From contig JALJCS010000001.1 in the NCBI GenBank assembly GCA_023055355.1, positions 98,317,381 to 98,381,380 of the forward strand: a stretch of 64,000 nucleotides of DNA, read 5' to 3'. Position numbers and translations under genes: made by a program. Every line of letters begins with the position of its first letter. Positions within the stretch are counted from its first letter, which is position 1. Of this stretch, positions 1-14,178 are shown piece after piece. A model generated the notes under the pieces. It saw only the letters and a program-made list of their open reading frames with translations, was not told the DNA's origin and searched no databases. The DNA comes from Agelaius tricolor (lineage: Eukaryota > Chordata > Aves > Passeriformes > Icteridae).

Positions 1-3000
1 TGGTCTATAAATGTTATATAGACATCAAGAATCACTTTACTTTGAGAATGTGAACAACCATCTTAGCTGAAGGAGTTTGATAAAAAAAAAAAAACCAGTA
101 TGTGTTGCTATTGGGACAACAAATAAACCAGTACCTTTTTACACTTCAGGATAGAAATTATATCTACAAGCTCATAACAGGTGGATATATGGAACCTTGT
201 AAAGGGAAAAAAATCCACATTACTCTAGTGGAGAATACCAATAACTTAAGGTTGGTGGGAAAGCAGCGTGTGGGAAGATAAGGCAAAGAACATGGCTTAT
301 TTAGCCCAGCAAATATAAGACTCTTGCTGAGGCTAATAGGCACCCTTCTGCACCAGATTGATATTCTCCCTTAGTAAGATCCATCTATATATCTACATCT
401 GTCCTGTGCTACAGAACAAGATTAATTTGGATAATGAAGTAGCCTGCATTAGAAGATGTGGGAAATTGAGCTGAGCCCCTTTACTCCTGATTGATTGTCA
501 ATGGCTCAGATAGAAAAATTCTTTCAGCTACGGAGGACTGTCTGTGCCATTTGCTGACATTCTGTGACCAGGGCTTTCTGACCCAGAGGTGTCAAAGGGA
601 AATTAGAATTGTTTGTTTCATCAGAAAGCCAGGATCACATCTGACAGGGGCTCTCAGCACTATTTCGTTTTTGAATGGCCACTAGGGTCTGAGAAAATCT
701 CAGGTTATTTTCAAGTGTTGTTTTTTAGGGCTCTACAGCTTTATCTTATGGTTCTCTTATTTGAAGATAGAGTACACTGCAGAGGAGAAATCTGGACCAA
801 AAAAAAAAAAGGCTGTAGCAGTGGATAATAAAAAGAACAGAAGAACAGAAGAACAAAAGAAAAACAGGAGGAAAGAAGAATAGCAAAGGACTGTGTGACA
901 AGATTTTTTTATGTGAAAAAGAAATTCTACCATTAAATATTTTTGGGTCCCCACATTCAACCAAGTGGTTGATAGGATCTGTCGTTGCACTTTGTGCTTA
1001 AATTGTTCAGGCTGCAAGCTTGAGGAAGTAAGTGATCTTCGACATCTGTCAGAGTTAAAATATAAAATTTTGCATTTGCATGACAAGGCAAATGAGCAGC
1101 CACTCTGTGAATGTGTATGTGAACTTCCATGACAGAAAAGTAGAGAATTTGTCACAGCTCTAAGCTGAAAAAAATTTCCGGAATGAAATATGGTAAAATA
1201 TCAGTATCTCAAATTTTCATTCTAAATCATACAAAAACTTGCCAGAATCCTTCATGGAGCACAAACAGTGTTATCCATGACCCAATAAAATCATAAAAAC
1301 ATTTATCTAATTAACAAGGCATGAAAGAATTGAGTCATACTCCAAAGCAAGCACAAATTTTAGTTAGCCAGGAAGACAGAGTTATCATTGATCTGAAACA
1401 CAAGAAAAGGACAAAGAACATATGGACATAGAAAGTGGAGGTACACCAGTTAGATGACTTACTGTCAGGATGAACATTCATAAGAATGTAAGCAATGAAT
1501 GTAATCATCATGGAAAAACACTCTACATAAATCAGGCAACATATGAAACAATAAAATACTTGAGTGTTCGTAAGTAAGTGTAATTCCAAGAAAAGACTCA
1601 AGTAAGTGATAACCACCAACCCTGCCACCCTTCAGCTTTTTACCTTAATATCAGATGAAACCACTTGGAATAACAGAATGAAAATGGAAATATCCTAGAG
1701 TCATTTAGGCTCACCTTTTACACAATAAATTTCTAGTTCATAAATTTTCCACTGGTGGGAAATACTCTACTACATAAGTAAATTCTATCAAGCTCAGCAT
1801 CTTGGTGGGTAGTTTTAGAAATAAATTGTGTTGTTGGTAAAGACTCCAAGTGATGAATTTACTACTTTATTCAATAAACCATTACAATGATTAATTACTC
1901 TCACTCTAAGAAGGTGTGATTTATTACAAATTTCTCTTCAACTAAACTCTATCATCTGACATTAGAACCCATGCTTCATTCATTTAGCTCCATCTGCCAT
2001 GGCCAAATTTCTGCTCCTCTGTAATTTTTCACAATGGTTTTCCATTTGCTATACATGACTTTTAATGTGTTCAAAGATCCCGTTGTGGATTTCCAAAGTT
2101 AAAATAGCCATCAGCAGCTTCTTTCTCACAATATAATTTAAACATTTTACACTTCACATTGCATAGCATAGCTGTGTATTCTTGAAAAATGTTTTGCTTC
2201 ACCATCAGCTTATCCTTAAAGTGAAGTGGTCCTTTTGTGTGTAGGCAGCATATAAAGTATTCAGAGAAACACAAAAGTAAGTGAAAATTTGAAATACTAT
2301 TTTATTTTACCTACTACATTTGAAAAACAAAGAGTAAAAATTTCTGCAAAATCTAACAAAAATATTTATCTAACTTAAAAAAGTTGTTCTGCTTTTTCTT
2401 CACTCTTTTTAAACTGAATCATGTCTACTGTTCTCCTGATTTACATCACACAGAGAGCTAAATACACTTCAGCATTTTTATCTTTTTACAGGTTTGTACA
2501 TAATTTACTCTTTTACATTTAATATCATTAAGCATGGACTCAAAGTACTGTCTGAGATCCTAACTTGAAGGTATTTTACTACATCAATGTTTTAGCAGGA
2601 AATTTGCTCAGGGCATTTTTTTCTGCCACTAAGTTCAATATAAATATTAATATCCTACTAGCTTTATTTTTAGATTTTAATTTTTAGCTTGCAGATATAC
2701 ACTCTTAAGCTTTACTACTATAGCCAAATAAAATCCACTGTGCTATTTATCATAATGTATTTTATGATTTTTTTTATCACAATGGCAGAAACTTGAATTT
2801 CAGAGATCTAAATACAGCATTATTTTTACTTCAATCTTTCTATGGCTTAGCCACAGATATATTGGCAGATTCTTATATATATTTATGAAATTACATTTAA
2901 TCTGCTCCTACTTTAAAAAACATACTCTGACATCCAAAAGAGAATTCCATTTCAAATAAAGTCATAACCTTTGAAACTTTTTAATAAAAAATAAAAAAAA

Positions 3001-3306
3001 TTTAAGCATCATTTTTCAGTGAAGGGTAGAGATTTTTCCCAGTCAATTATTTTTCACATTATTTTCTGGCCCAGCTTTTAATTACCTCTTTGCCCCGGAA
3101 GGAACAGAAATATTTTTCAGTTTGTCAAATATTTTGGGTTTATACAATGGGAAGGACACTTAAACTATAAAATGTCTATTTAGGGGGGGTTTAAAATAAA
3201 ATTCAGTTGCAGCATATAGAAATGTGATTGTTTCTATTTCAGTGTGTCATTCCTGCTAGCAAAAATGCCAGTAACAGACAGTTACCTATCACTTTCCAAA
3301 ACATAG
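1..3306. other. AT-rich non-coding DNA, no gene seen
   Basis: No coding region or recognisable transposon is visible here. The only local features are a 13-A run at 82-94 and a purine-rich low-complexity patch at about 793-890, which contains roughly three copies of a GAACAGAA-like unit. Open frames here are short, overlap on both strands and show no recognisable domain. Confidence 0.7.
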
Positions 3307-3613
3307 TAAGGAGGATGCTGAAGCCAAACTCATTTTGGTGTCGGAGGAAAATGCCAAAAAAATTATGCCTCGGAGTCTCTGGTTGGACATCAGGAGGCAA
3401 CCCACAGCCCCATAAGCACACATTTACATAGAAACGTGTGGAACAGACAGCCCAGAAAGGCTGTGGAACCTGCATCGTGGGTGGTTTCCAAGCCTTAGGC
3501 GGATAAAGCCGTGACTCATGTGCCCCAGCGCAGGGACGCTCCTGCTCGGAGCAGGTACATGAGGAGATCTTTGGGGGTCCCTTCCATCAGCTTTTCTATG
3601 ACTGATTCTACAG
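3307..3613 (+). mobile_element. CR1 LINE 3'-end fragment
   Basis: The order of segments matches the 3' end of an avian CR1 retrotransposon read on the plus strand. A 'gaggatgctgaagccaaact' segment comes first, then 'cagcccagaaaggctgtgg', then a 'gctcctgctcggagcagg' stretch, then 'gggtcccttccatc'. It ends in a degraded ATTCTATG-type tail near 3595-3613. It is truncated at its 5' end, as most CR1 copies are, and diverged, so it is an old dead copy. It has more CpG than its flanks. The open frames at 3228-3431 (+) and 3239-3475 (-) lie mostly in this repeat and are not genes. The 5' boundary is uncertain by about 30 bases. Confidence 0.8.
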
Positions 3614-4489
3614 TTCCATACTGCCCTTCTAATATGCTCTATTGTCCCCTCAGTCTTTAAAGTAAAAGGTACATGAGCTAGGAAATGGGCCCAAAAAGAA
3701 GAAAGAGTGGAACATAATCAGAGGCTTTATCAAGAAGACAGCAGTGATTAATCTGATGCTGACATGCAAACGAAGAATAATTAAGGTAATGATTTAATGA
3801 AATAACAGATGCTCATAAGAAAAAAAGAAAAAAGTGTATATAGAATAGGAATAAATGGAAGTTTAATAGGAAAGAGACAAAAAATAAGGTAGCTGTATGG
3901 GTAGATATAAAGCTGACAAGATGACCATATTTACTAAGTATCAGTAGACTCTTATGGATGTGGAAGGATATATCATAGACTTGCTGACATGCTCTGGTTT
4001 CAATTTAGGTCTACTTTTAAAAATATTATTATTAACCGCATTTATGATTGGGAATTGAAAGTTCTTGTTAAGACAGCAGATGGAAACCAGGTGCGTAGAT
4101 ATTTCAGATAAACTGGAAGAGACGATTAGACCTGAAAAGTATATTTAAAGTTTGAGGAATTCTTTAAAAGAGAGAAATGCAAGATGATCTATATGGAAAA
4201 ATCAACTATGTCACTACAAGACACCATAAAAGAAATTGTTAAGTAGGTCTTCTCCTGGGTAAAAAAAACCCACAATTTTGTGAAGCATGCATACACCATA
4301 CTGGTTTGGTTCAACAGGAATGCATCTTGCACACCATGTGAATTCACCTTGCTGATAGGCTCAAGATGGGTAAGACCTGAAATGAAGGACAGTTTTAGGC
4401 ACTGCAATTCAATAAAAAGATAGATACCAGCTAAAGGACAATAATAAGAATGATCAGACCAAATGTCTTATCTGCTAACCAAGTCTGAA
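3614..4489. other. Non-coding DNA, no gene seen
   Basis: AT-rich sequence between two CR1 fragments. Parts of 4080-4490 may belong to the older, heavily mutated CR1 that is clearer downstream, but I could not align it by eye. Nothing else is recognisable. Confidence 0.5.
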
Positions 4490-4850
4490 ACAACTGGATT
4501 TGCTCAGTCACAGAAAGAGGAAGATAGGATAGTAAAGCTCAAGGATGTAAAAAATTCTTGCCAAAAATAAGGAAATATTTTTTTCTATGTCCAGAGGTGA
4601 TAGAAGGAACAGCTACAATAATAAGAAATTGAGTGGCAGCAAAGATTCAAACAAACTAGTAAAAGGAACTAGTGTGTAGATTGAAATATATTGTCCATGA
4701 ACACTTAAGAAGGGATTGTGGTGGTGATGGTGTTGTCATAATGCAAAAGTTGAGGAAACAAGTGTCAGGAATAAGTGTCCTATCACACTCTAGCCTAGAG
4801 TACAGAAGTAGACTAGATGACTTTGCATGGTCTGTTCCAGCACTCATATT
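4490..4850 (+). mobile_element. Probable ancient, highly diverged CR1 fragment
   Basis: Several short stretches occur in the order expected for a plus-strand CR1 3' region. 'ggatttgctcagtcacagaaag' resembles the usual 'ggattgttcagcctggagaag'. 'tatgtccagaggtgatagaa' and 'ggaacagctacaat' follow. 'gactagatgactttgcatgg' with 'ctgttccag' resembles the common 'gactagatgacctttagagg' and 'ccttccaac'. The match is patchy. The 114-codon frame at 4672-5016 overlaps it and is probably a chance frame in decayed repeat. The alternative is unique sequence with coincidental similarity. Confidence 0.4.
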
Positions 4851-7800
4851 ATGCATAAATGATGTTAATTTGTTAATTCTTTTTGGTTTGGGAGGATTTT
4901 TCTTCTTGCTTATGTACAAAACTTTAAAGAATTTAAGGAATTTTTCCCCCCAAGCTTTATTTTTAAAGTTTGCTGGTAAGCTAAAATTGTCAATTGAATT
5001 CTTCAGCTGTAACTAAAAAATAACTTCCCATATACAAGTATGCATGCAGTTTAGAGTTTCAAAATTTACTTTCTTAAGTTTTCTCTACTTATGTAGAGAA
5101 AATAAATATGTAACTTTTAATTTCACATTTTTTAAGAAATAAAGAAGTTGGAATATGCAAGACTGTTTCTTTTTGGAAACAACAGAAAGAATAGCCATTT
5201 TCTCTGCAATCCTTCAGTGATCCTTTGCTTTGTCTCTTCCTCTTCTTCTAAAAAAACTTACAGTGCTTTTACAATTTTAAAATTTCTAAACAATTTAAAA
5301 ACACTTTAAAATATAATTGTCAATACATTTAGTTGATATAAGTTGCAAGAAAATACATGAATATTGACAGAGAGAATAATGGAAGAAGAGTTGTGTTACT
5401 AAAAAAACCCCATATTGAATGGCAAAAGTCTTGAAGATAATGTCTGGAAGGAAGTGAAATCTCTTATGGCATGTGTTAATGATGACCAGACAAAATGCCC
5501 ATATTCGAATGCTTCAGGCACACTACTATAAAAGAAGTGAACTTTTCACTAAATAATTTATGCTAAAATATGTATTTTCTGACATTATTTTTCACTGCTT
5601 GGAAAAAATTGACCTGATTTACATAATATTTTTATGCTGAGGATCTGACTTTTTTAAAGTCCTAGCTTAATAAAATGTTTTTTAACACAATTTGCCATTG
5701 CATATATCAAGTTAAGTTTCAACCTAGAGTATTCTTCATCAACCAGTACCTATGGACATAATTATTAAATGACCTAAGCCCAGACAAATCTCAGAATATG
5801 ACAGTCATTTGAGACAATTATAACTAACCTAGCAAAAAAAAAATCTTTTTTTCCAAATTAATTTGTCAACATTTCAAACAAGGGAATCAGGAGAACAGCT
5901 TGGCTTTTTTTTACTGCCAGATTTTCAGTAACTCAGCAGCAATTACTGTTTGACTGAGATAGGAAAGACTAAGGAAAAAACCTCCACTTAAGTGACCAAA
6001 ACCACTTCTACATTTCAGGAGTCTACATTGCAGCACTTTACTCAAAACAATATTCTTAGAAAGTGATTCCTCCAGTCTCATTTTCTTGAGGTGAAACCAT
6101 GCTTAATATCTAGCACTTCTATGGCAGATCAAATCCACAGACACTAAATTACTGTAGCAAATGTTTTCCAAAATTATTCTCATTTTTTAAAGATGGGAAG
6201 CTGAAATATTCAGTAGTTCAGTTCTATATCTAAAGCACTCATGTGAATAAGAGATGAAGGCAGAAATAGAAATAGAGCTTCCTAGATATTAATCCAGTAC
6301 ATATGATGACATCTACTAAATATTGCTTGGAAGCCAAACAATCCACATACTATAAAAATGTATTCTTAAAGTGTACAGAAAGGATTATGTGCTCTCATAA
6401 AATCAAGGGCTTTATCTGATTCATTAGTATATAGGGTATGTAGGCACTGGACTGACAAGAGAGAAGCCAGCAGCACATAAAATAGATTATGCTTCTGCTT
6501 GGTATCCACTGACAAGTTGATGGATGATAGTATCTGGCTGTTCTCTGGTTCACAATTTAATTATGCTTTTGATACATTTAGAATATCTGAAAACCTGAGA
6601 AAGAAATCTAAGGAATAAGAAACACTAATGTTTAGTCATTTCCATACAGACCCTAAAAAGAAAATCAGATCAACTTCAGATTTCAAAGTTTTACACAAAT
6701 CTTGATATACCTATTATATTTATTTCCATTTTTGAAAAAAGAAAAAAAAAAGGGTTTGAGAAGAACAACTGGAATAAAACCACAGCAGTATAAAAACCTT
6801 AGAAGCCTGTCTGAAGTGCCTTTCTTTGTTGATCTTCAAAGAAATTTTCTAACATCTTCCCCAGTTACCTGTGTATTTTGTCTGGGCTGAAAAGGTCTGA
6901 TTGCCAAGGTGTTGAAGTATACAACTTTTTCAAGTATAAAAGTCAAAAATCAGTTCTGTTGAATGAAATCTTTGTCAATACAGATAAAAGGTCAGTGCAA
7001 TTTTATCTACTATATAGGCTAAGGTTGACCCAGGAAGAAATGCTTTGTTGCTTTATTGGCTGCAAAACATAGTCTTTTGACACATTAATTCCTTTCTCAG
7101 CCTTTTATCTGAAAACACATTGGTGGATGTTATAAAAATAAGACATTCAGTGTTATGTACTCCTTCTCTTAGGAAAGCTCAGTACCATCATTTATATTTT
7201 TATTGACTGGTTAACTTTCAGTTGGATGTTCTCCATTTCATAATCATCACTATTCCACACATCTATATTAAAATTGTAAGCTGTAAAAAGGTAGGTCAGT
7301 ATTATGAAATAGGAGTTACAATTGCAAATGCTTGTTAATAATCCATGGGATTCACTTAACAAGCAAAGTGAAGTTTTCAGGAATATTTAAACATATAAAT
7401 GGCCCTATGGAACACAGAAGGCTAAGGCCCATGTGAGAAGATTTTTGACAAAGCAATTATTACTTTTCCCTGCATCTAAAGCAATACATGCAATGAAGAC
7501 TGCACTCACTTATCCAAGCAAGGCTGCTGTCAAATTGCCTACATACAAAAAATATGACTAGCTCTAGGTAGGCATGTCTGAAAGCACTTGCCTAAAGCGT
7601 TCTCATAAATAATAGGTGACTAAGAGAGACTGTATTAGATCTGTAAGTACTCCTTCCTCTTCCAAATGAGATAAGTATTTTTCAAACACATAGCTGAAGG
7701 CAAGGGGATATAGATATCATACATGTATACCTCTCTGTACACACTGAGGTTTACAATTGCACTTCAAAGATGTTAGTCTTTGTGTCATGTGAAACAGAAT

Positions 7801-10800
7801 TTTAAATGATAAAAAAGTTTAGAAAAAAATTAGAAGCAAACAGATCAAAGCAAATTAATTTGTGCTTAAGGTGTAATAAAGGTAACCAAAGCTTTGGTAC
7901 ACAGCCACCTACAAAATCAGTCTTTACATTATCCATTTGCAGTACCTAAAGCTATAATTTAATGCCAGTCAAGGGAAAAAAAAAATAAATTACATAATCT
8001 ATGTGGGAATTATTTTTAAAAGTACAGCACTTAATAGGTGTAAAGGCTTTATAGGTTTGGAGAGCATTTTGTAATTAAAGAAAGAGGAGGCTGCACCAAA
8101 CCCATGCCTTAGCACTAAAGAGTGTGCGCTAATCAGAACTGTTAATGAGAAATTAGACACACAGCTTCTATTATTGTTAATGGAATTTTTGTGCTTCATT
8201 CTCTGTGTGCCAAGTAAAAGATATAACCCTTAAAACATTGTTTAAAGAAGGTGCTGCCAGACCATATACTGCAGAACAAGATACAACTTTTGAGAGGTTG
8301 TGTGTGTTCTATGAACATCAGCAGCTTATCTCATGTGCTACTACCTTAATGAACTTTAAAGAAGTTGCATGTGTTTCACACGTCTTTAAACTCCTTGTGC
8401 AGTTCTTGGGTTATCTCAGCTTGTAACTTAGCATCTGGAAAGCACTGCTGTGTTTACAAGGCCTTTGTGGACATTTTTTCCAGATGATATTTACTGTATG
8501 AATAAAGAAGAGATTCTTTCTTACTGGCAAGCTGAGATACTACAGTGCTTACTTGAGGCACCTAAATCACTTATGGAGTTTTCCCCTCTTCTTTTTCGAA
8601 ATGCTCCTCAAAGCCAAGATCCTACATAATTGTCACCCTCTTAAATTCACTGAGGGACCATTTGATCTGTCCTGCAGATACAACCCCCCAGTGCTCATCT
8701 GTCACTCCTCTGTCACTCATTTGTAAAGACTGAGGTCTTACTAATAGCTACTGCAACTCCTGACTAGCTGGCATGTGCTCCTTGGGCTTCCACCTAACAT
8801 CTCTATGAAACCTGTGCAAAGTTCAGGCCTTGAGCAATCACATTTGCTGCATACCCTTAAGTGGATTTAACATCTATTTATAGCCCTGTGCTACAGCATT
8901 TACCTGCATTGGCATTCAGAAAAAAATTATCTTGGCAATTAATCCCAGTCTTCCTAGAAGCTTTGGATACAGAAGGGGAAAAGTAGGGTTTCTTTCCCCG
9001 AGAGTCATGTTTTGGGGATTTTTTTACCTACGCAACACCTTTTATTTTTTTCATTTTGTCTCAAACTATCGTACAGTGATTATTTTCACAGCCATACCCA
9101 TATTCTGGCCATAAATCCAGCTCATTGTGGAATTTTTCAGTATGTATTAATGATAGGCATAACAGCTCCATGGCTATAGCTTCCCTAGTACCACAAAGTA
9201 GCAAGCATTGAAAAAAAATTGGATTTTACATGAAAATTAATTTGTCTTTGGTATTTGCACTAACCATATATTTAATTTATCTTGAACACATAAGGCTCCT
9301 AGTCTCTCTTTCTTGTGTTTTGAAGTGTATTGAGGCACATGTGCAATCATACTTTTAAAAAAAAATGTATAATTTGTTCAGCACTTAAATATAAACTGTC
9401 CAAATACAATCAAATCTTTCAGTGAAACATTTTCACAGCTGGTAAACTAGGTGATTTAACTCCATGCATTTAAAGAAGACAGTGCTGCTGAAAAAAAGCA
9501 GGCTTAGCACACTACAACTATGATCTCAGCAAAGAAAGGGGGTTTCGCTGACTTTATGCAGGATTTTTTCTCCTACAAGCTGCTTAAGTGGGTCACTATA
9601 GCTTATTCGTTTACAGGCCCAAGAGCAATTTAAAAATTTGACTGAATTTTATCAGTGTATATAGTGCTTTACTCTTATTCCCACATATTTATGTTAGTCA
9701 CGGAGGCAAGCTGAATAATTTCTTTGTGATTAGAGACTATTGAAATTCACGAGGAAATCAATGTATCTCTGGGGGCTCTAGCATTGAGTGAGGGTAACGC
9801 TTACAAACTCTTAGTTGCACTTTGTAGGAGAGCTCTCATTGGATCCTGTTTTCCCACTGTTTTTTCCTCCTTCATTCTTTGCAATTACTTCTGATAATTT
9901 AACTTGCAGCCATTTAGTCAGCAGAGTCATTACAGCAGCAAGTTAACTCCTTCTCAATCAATATGAGCTTTTCTGTACTTTTTTGTGACAGGATCAGACC
10001 ACAAAAACAAACATGACTAGCAGACCCTCTGGCCAGCTGACACACCATTATAAATATGCAACTTTACAAAAACCTCTGTTTCCTGAAACTACAGCTGCCA
10101 GGAACAATTTGCTTTTGTCTTTCTACTACAGTGTGCAAAGGAATAAATCCAGGATATATTTCTATCTCCAAATTGGTGATGTGACCAACAAATGCCCTCA
10201 TACTCAAAAATAGGAGCAGGGATCTGCATGAAGAGTGGAATTCTTGTCAGGAGAAGTCTTAATCCAATGGAAATTAGTTTTAAATAACACTAAAGAATTT
10301 TTGGTTTAAATGAAAAGAGCAGTGGTATACATGTAATAAAAACTGTAGCTATTACCTGGCGTAAACACGTAATCTCTGATGTATTATAAAATTATTCTTT
10401 ACTTAAAAATGAAGTGAGACATCAGTACTGTAAGGGCAGACCAAACCTTTCCTGAAACTGTAAGGTATCTCCAAACAGACTGCACTTCCTTACATTAGCA
10501 TTGACAGGAGAGTTTTCTAATCCTAGGCAATATGCACACATAGATTATTGTGTTTGAAGAATAAGACAGCAACAGAAAGCCATCAGACTCAGTTATTTAC
10601 TGAATTAAAGAGCAATATGCACGAGGGAGAAAGAAGAGTGGGGCTGAATTTGAGCTGCAGTGTTGCCTGAGAATCTATTTGTCCATGCATCTGAACTAAA
10701 CTAGATCCTTCTCTAAACTAGTGCAGAGGAAGAGCACAACTTTGGGGTTTCAATCATAATATTTTTAATAACTGAAAGAAGAGAGGGGACTTTTTTTTTT

Positions 10801-12729
10801 AATTAATAACAAGTATTTACTAAATGTACTTTTTACACTGAGGTTCCTCCATTAAAATGCCACTGCTGAAAGCTGTTAGCATTTAGTTATCATCCTCAGA
10901 AATTGTACTGATAAACAACAAAGACCAAAAAAGAACTAGTCACCAAAATAAAGCAATGTACAGCTTCAAAACTCAAGTATTTCTACTCAGAAATAAATAT
11001 TGAAAACTATCCTATTCAAAACAAGAGGATTAGCAGACGGAGAGAAAAATAAAAAGTACAAATTTTTTGCGTAGCAACATACATTGTTTGAACTGAATTA
11101 AAAAAAAAGGAAAAAAGAGAAAGATACAGTGTTTAGTGAAGATGATAGTGAAATAATGAAATATATTAGAGATGATCACATCAAGATCTACATTATTACT
11201 ACATGAAGGTAGGCATTTCATTTTGTTCTTGGATATTTTAAATTGCAAGATCACCCAGCAGAGCAAACTAAGCCCTTGTTATAGCCTCCATTCAATCTCC
11301 AAAAACTGATACTGGGATTTAGTTGTGAATTGCAACGTTTCTAAGAATTATTGAGCAAAATGTCCAAATACATTACATGGTAGGAATGCACTTCAGACAG
11401 AACGTTAAATGCAAGTTCTATCTTCTTTCACCCTTCAGGAACTAAATGATAATGTGCAAACTTAAAGGTGTCAGCTACATCTTCAAGAAATTTCTACGTG
11501 TTACCTGTTATCCTTTTTCACTGTGCTTCAGTGTGGAACTGGCATTAAATGACATATAATCCCAAGCAGGTGTCAAGAGCTTGCATTAAAAGTAACATAG
11601 ATCAATTCCAAAATCTCTAGCACCAAACACTCAGCAAAAGAAATAAATTTATATGAAAATTGAACAGAATTTCCGACTGAAAGCCTAAGGTTCCTACCTC
11701 TTCTATTCACTCTGAAACAAACCTGTGGGTTTATGTAATAGCACTGATTCTCTTGGGATGGAATTCATCAGGCTAAATTTAGGTATCTCTAGTGGTTTAC
11801 AATTCAGAGTATCTCCATAAGATTCAAATACAGCATTATTATGAAGTTCCTCTGACTGATTGAAAAGTCCAATCATTGTGAATAGAACCCCTAATAGCTC
11901 AGATACAGAAATGTTGCACACTCCTAGGAAGTATATTAGAAATTGGCAGTTTATGGAGGTACTCTTGATTCTAATCAATCTGTCCAAGAAACTGTTTCAA
12001 AATAAATACTTCTAGAAGTCCTGAAAAAGGCCAGTTAGGTTGCATAATTGAAGCTTGATGCAGATGCTATTCCATGCATGTGATATATATCTCTAATTTA
12101 GGATTTTTACAGTTGTAGGCAAAATTCCTGCAATCAGAAACCAACTTGTTTCTCATACCACTGAATATTTCAATCAGTTCAAAATTCAAGAACCTAATGA
12201 GTACAATCTTCCAATTTTACAAGAACTTAAGAGCTTGATTTCCAGCCTTCTGTCTAGATTTAAGCAATTTGTGCGTTCCTATTTTCACATTTTAAAATTC
12301 TTGTATGAAGCAAGAGCTATTGTACTGCTATTGAAGAATAAAATATTATTCATTTCTTATATGCCGGTGGTTTTGAAACAAATTGAAAATAATTTTATGT
12401 ATAAGTTTTAGTTATAGAAAACATCTGCATTTCTGGAAGGAAAAAGGATGAATGAAAACTATAAAATCAATGATTCCCCATGTATTTGACATGAATAAAA
12501 CAGTTCAGAAAGTCATGTTGCCTGATTCTTAGTCAGTTAGCAGTTTGCAGCACCCTTTTGGTCTAGATCTAAAGGGATTTTTAACTTCTGGAGAATGAAT
12601 ATTCAGGATAACTCATAAATAGGCTGTTAAAATATAGAAAATGTGTGCATTAAAAAATATATGCACTAGAATCTTCTGCTTTCAATCTTCTGCTAATAAT
12701 TTTTCCTCTTGTATTCTTTTATAATCAAG
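4851..12729. other. Long AT-rich stretch without a recognised gene
   Basis: About 7.9 kb with no gene, transposon or RNA gene that I can recognise. Apart from the hairpin listed separately, it holds short homopolymer runs only. The segment at about 8030-8190 has mixed composition and several homeodomain-like TAAT cores, so it could be a conserved non-coding element, but the sequence alone does not show this. Frames of 60-94 codons here look random: they are short, on both strands and without recognisable motifs. Confidence 0.6.
5079..5102. repeat. Perfect inverted repeat, 10-bp arms, 4-nt loop
   Basis: TTTTCTCTAC is followed by TTAT and then its exact reverse complement GTAGAGAAAA. It would fold as a short hairpin or cruciform. 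No surrounding element explains it, and there is no T-run terminator context relevant to a eukaryotic genome. Function is unknown. Confidence 0.75.
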
Positions 12730-13301
12730 TGTTATGGTTTAACTCCAGCTGGCAACTACATCTCATGCAGCTGCTTGTTCACCCCCTGACCCCAGCAGTG
12801 GGATGGGGATAAAAATTGGAAAAACCTTCTAGACACATGGTTTGACATAAGAACAGCTTAATAATTGAAATAAGTGATAATAATGATAATAATAATAATG
12901 ATAATAATAATAATGTATAGTAATAATGAAAAGGGGAGGAACAAAAAGAAAGAAATAAAACCCAAGAAGGACAAGTGATGCACAAAACAACTGCTCATTG
13001 CCCTCTGACTGATGCCCAGCCCGTGCCTCCTGGCCAGCTCCCCCCAGCTGGTACCCTGGGCATGGCATTCCAAGCTGTGCAACATCCCTTTGGCTGGTTT
13101 GTCCAATCTCCCCCCCAGCCTCTCAAGCACTGCCTCTCTGGCAGAGAATGGGAGATGAAAAGTCCTTGACTTGGAGTAAGCACGACTTAGCAACAACTGA
13201 AACATCAGCTTGTTATCAATATTATTGTCACTGCACCCAAACCACAGCCCTGTACCAGCCACTGGGCAGAATATTAACTCTGTCCCAGTCAAACTGGGAC
13301 A
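12730..13301 (+). mobile_element. Endogenous retroviral-type LTR without internal sequence (probable solo LTR)
   Basis: The segment begins TGTTATGG and ends GGGACA, so it has the TG...CA ends of a retroviral LTR. Its length, about 570 bp, also fits. The internal order matches an LTR family common in bird genomes. It has a 'ggtttaactccagctgg' start, a GTGGGATGGGG block, a TAATAA-rich tract, 'gtgatgcacaaaac', 'gatgcccagcc', a CATCCCTTTGGC block, 'gagatgaaaagtccttgac' and 'attaactctgtcccag'. No gag, pol or env sequence flanks it. A second, truncated relative lies at 35454-35706 in the same orientation. I saw no clear target-site duplication, so the exact ends are approximate. The 153-codon minus-strand frame at 12858-13319 is antisense to the LTR and is not a gene. 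Family assignment is from memory of the repeat pattern. Confidence 0.75.
12876..12914. repeat. (TAA/TGA)n microsatellite inside the LTR
   Basis: GATAATAATGATAATAATAA-type trinucleotide repeat. It sits at the position where this LTR family usually carries a TAA-rich tract, so it is part of the LTR and probably length-variable. Confidence 0.85.
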
Positions 13302-14178
13302 CTGGGGAGAAAGCTGCAATTTATAGAGTCATACATCACACATTTCTGTTTTGTCATATTTTAACGGAAATAATGGGTAAAAATCAAGGATTGATGGCAG
13401 GATAGATAAAGAGGAGAACAGCACCCAAGGAGGCCATCTTCAAACAGACATAATCAACATTTTAGAGGTCTCTGAATCTGCTTGTGAAGGCACTTAAAAT
13501 GTGTCATGTGGAATGTTTCCTATATTTGACAGATGTCCTACCTGCAAGATTTTCATGCTGAAAGGCAGCATATTTTTTTCTGTATGTCCACCTGTACACA
13601 CTGTATTTGCCTTATATAATCAGAGAAAAACTTTACCTTTGCCTGCTATGACTTTGAAGGAAAAGATCTACAGTGTCTCTTTGTTTTCCTTCTGTGATAC
13701 CTTACATGTGGTGGAGAAAGGAGGAAGAAATACAAAATATTCAAGGCAATAGGCAAGCGGACAAAACACTTTTCAGTAACAGCTGTTTTCCCCCTGACAC
13801 TGCACTCCTGGCATTCTAGCTTTCCCTTTTTTTTGCCAGGGGTATGGTTTACTGCTTTACCTCTGGCTTCTTCCCAATTGTACCACAGAACTGAAGCTTG
13901 GGATAAAGCACTCTCTGTTTTTGAAGTGACCTCCATCATTGTAAGATGGATACTCGATAACTGTGGGTGCCAATTGGAATTTTTTTTTAGTTTTCAATTT
14001 TATCTCACTGAGGAATTGTCTCAGTAATCATTCATGCAGATTTGTGACTTACAAGACTTGATCTCTTTTTTTTGTTTTTGTGTTGTGCAATACAGAAATA
14101 AGTATTCTTAAAAAAATTTATCAAATATTCTACTTAGGGATGGTCACTTTCTGTTTTTTACTTAATCAGAAGTTACAG
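13302..14178. other. Non-coding DNA, no gene seen
   Basis: Unique-looking AT-rich DNA between the LTR and the A-tailed segment. Frames at 13501-13752 (+) and 13646-13939 (-) overlap on opposite strands and have no recognisable motif. Confidence 0.55.

Noticed and set aside
12858..13319. 153-codon minus-strand frame, the longest in the window
   Set aside because: It lies antisense across the LTR at 12730-13301 and translates its microsatellite as a run of isoleucines. It is a shadow of repeat sequence.
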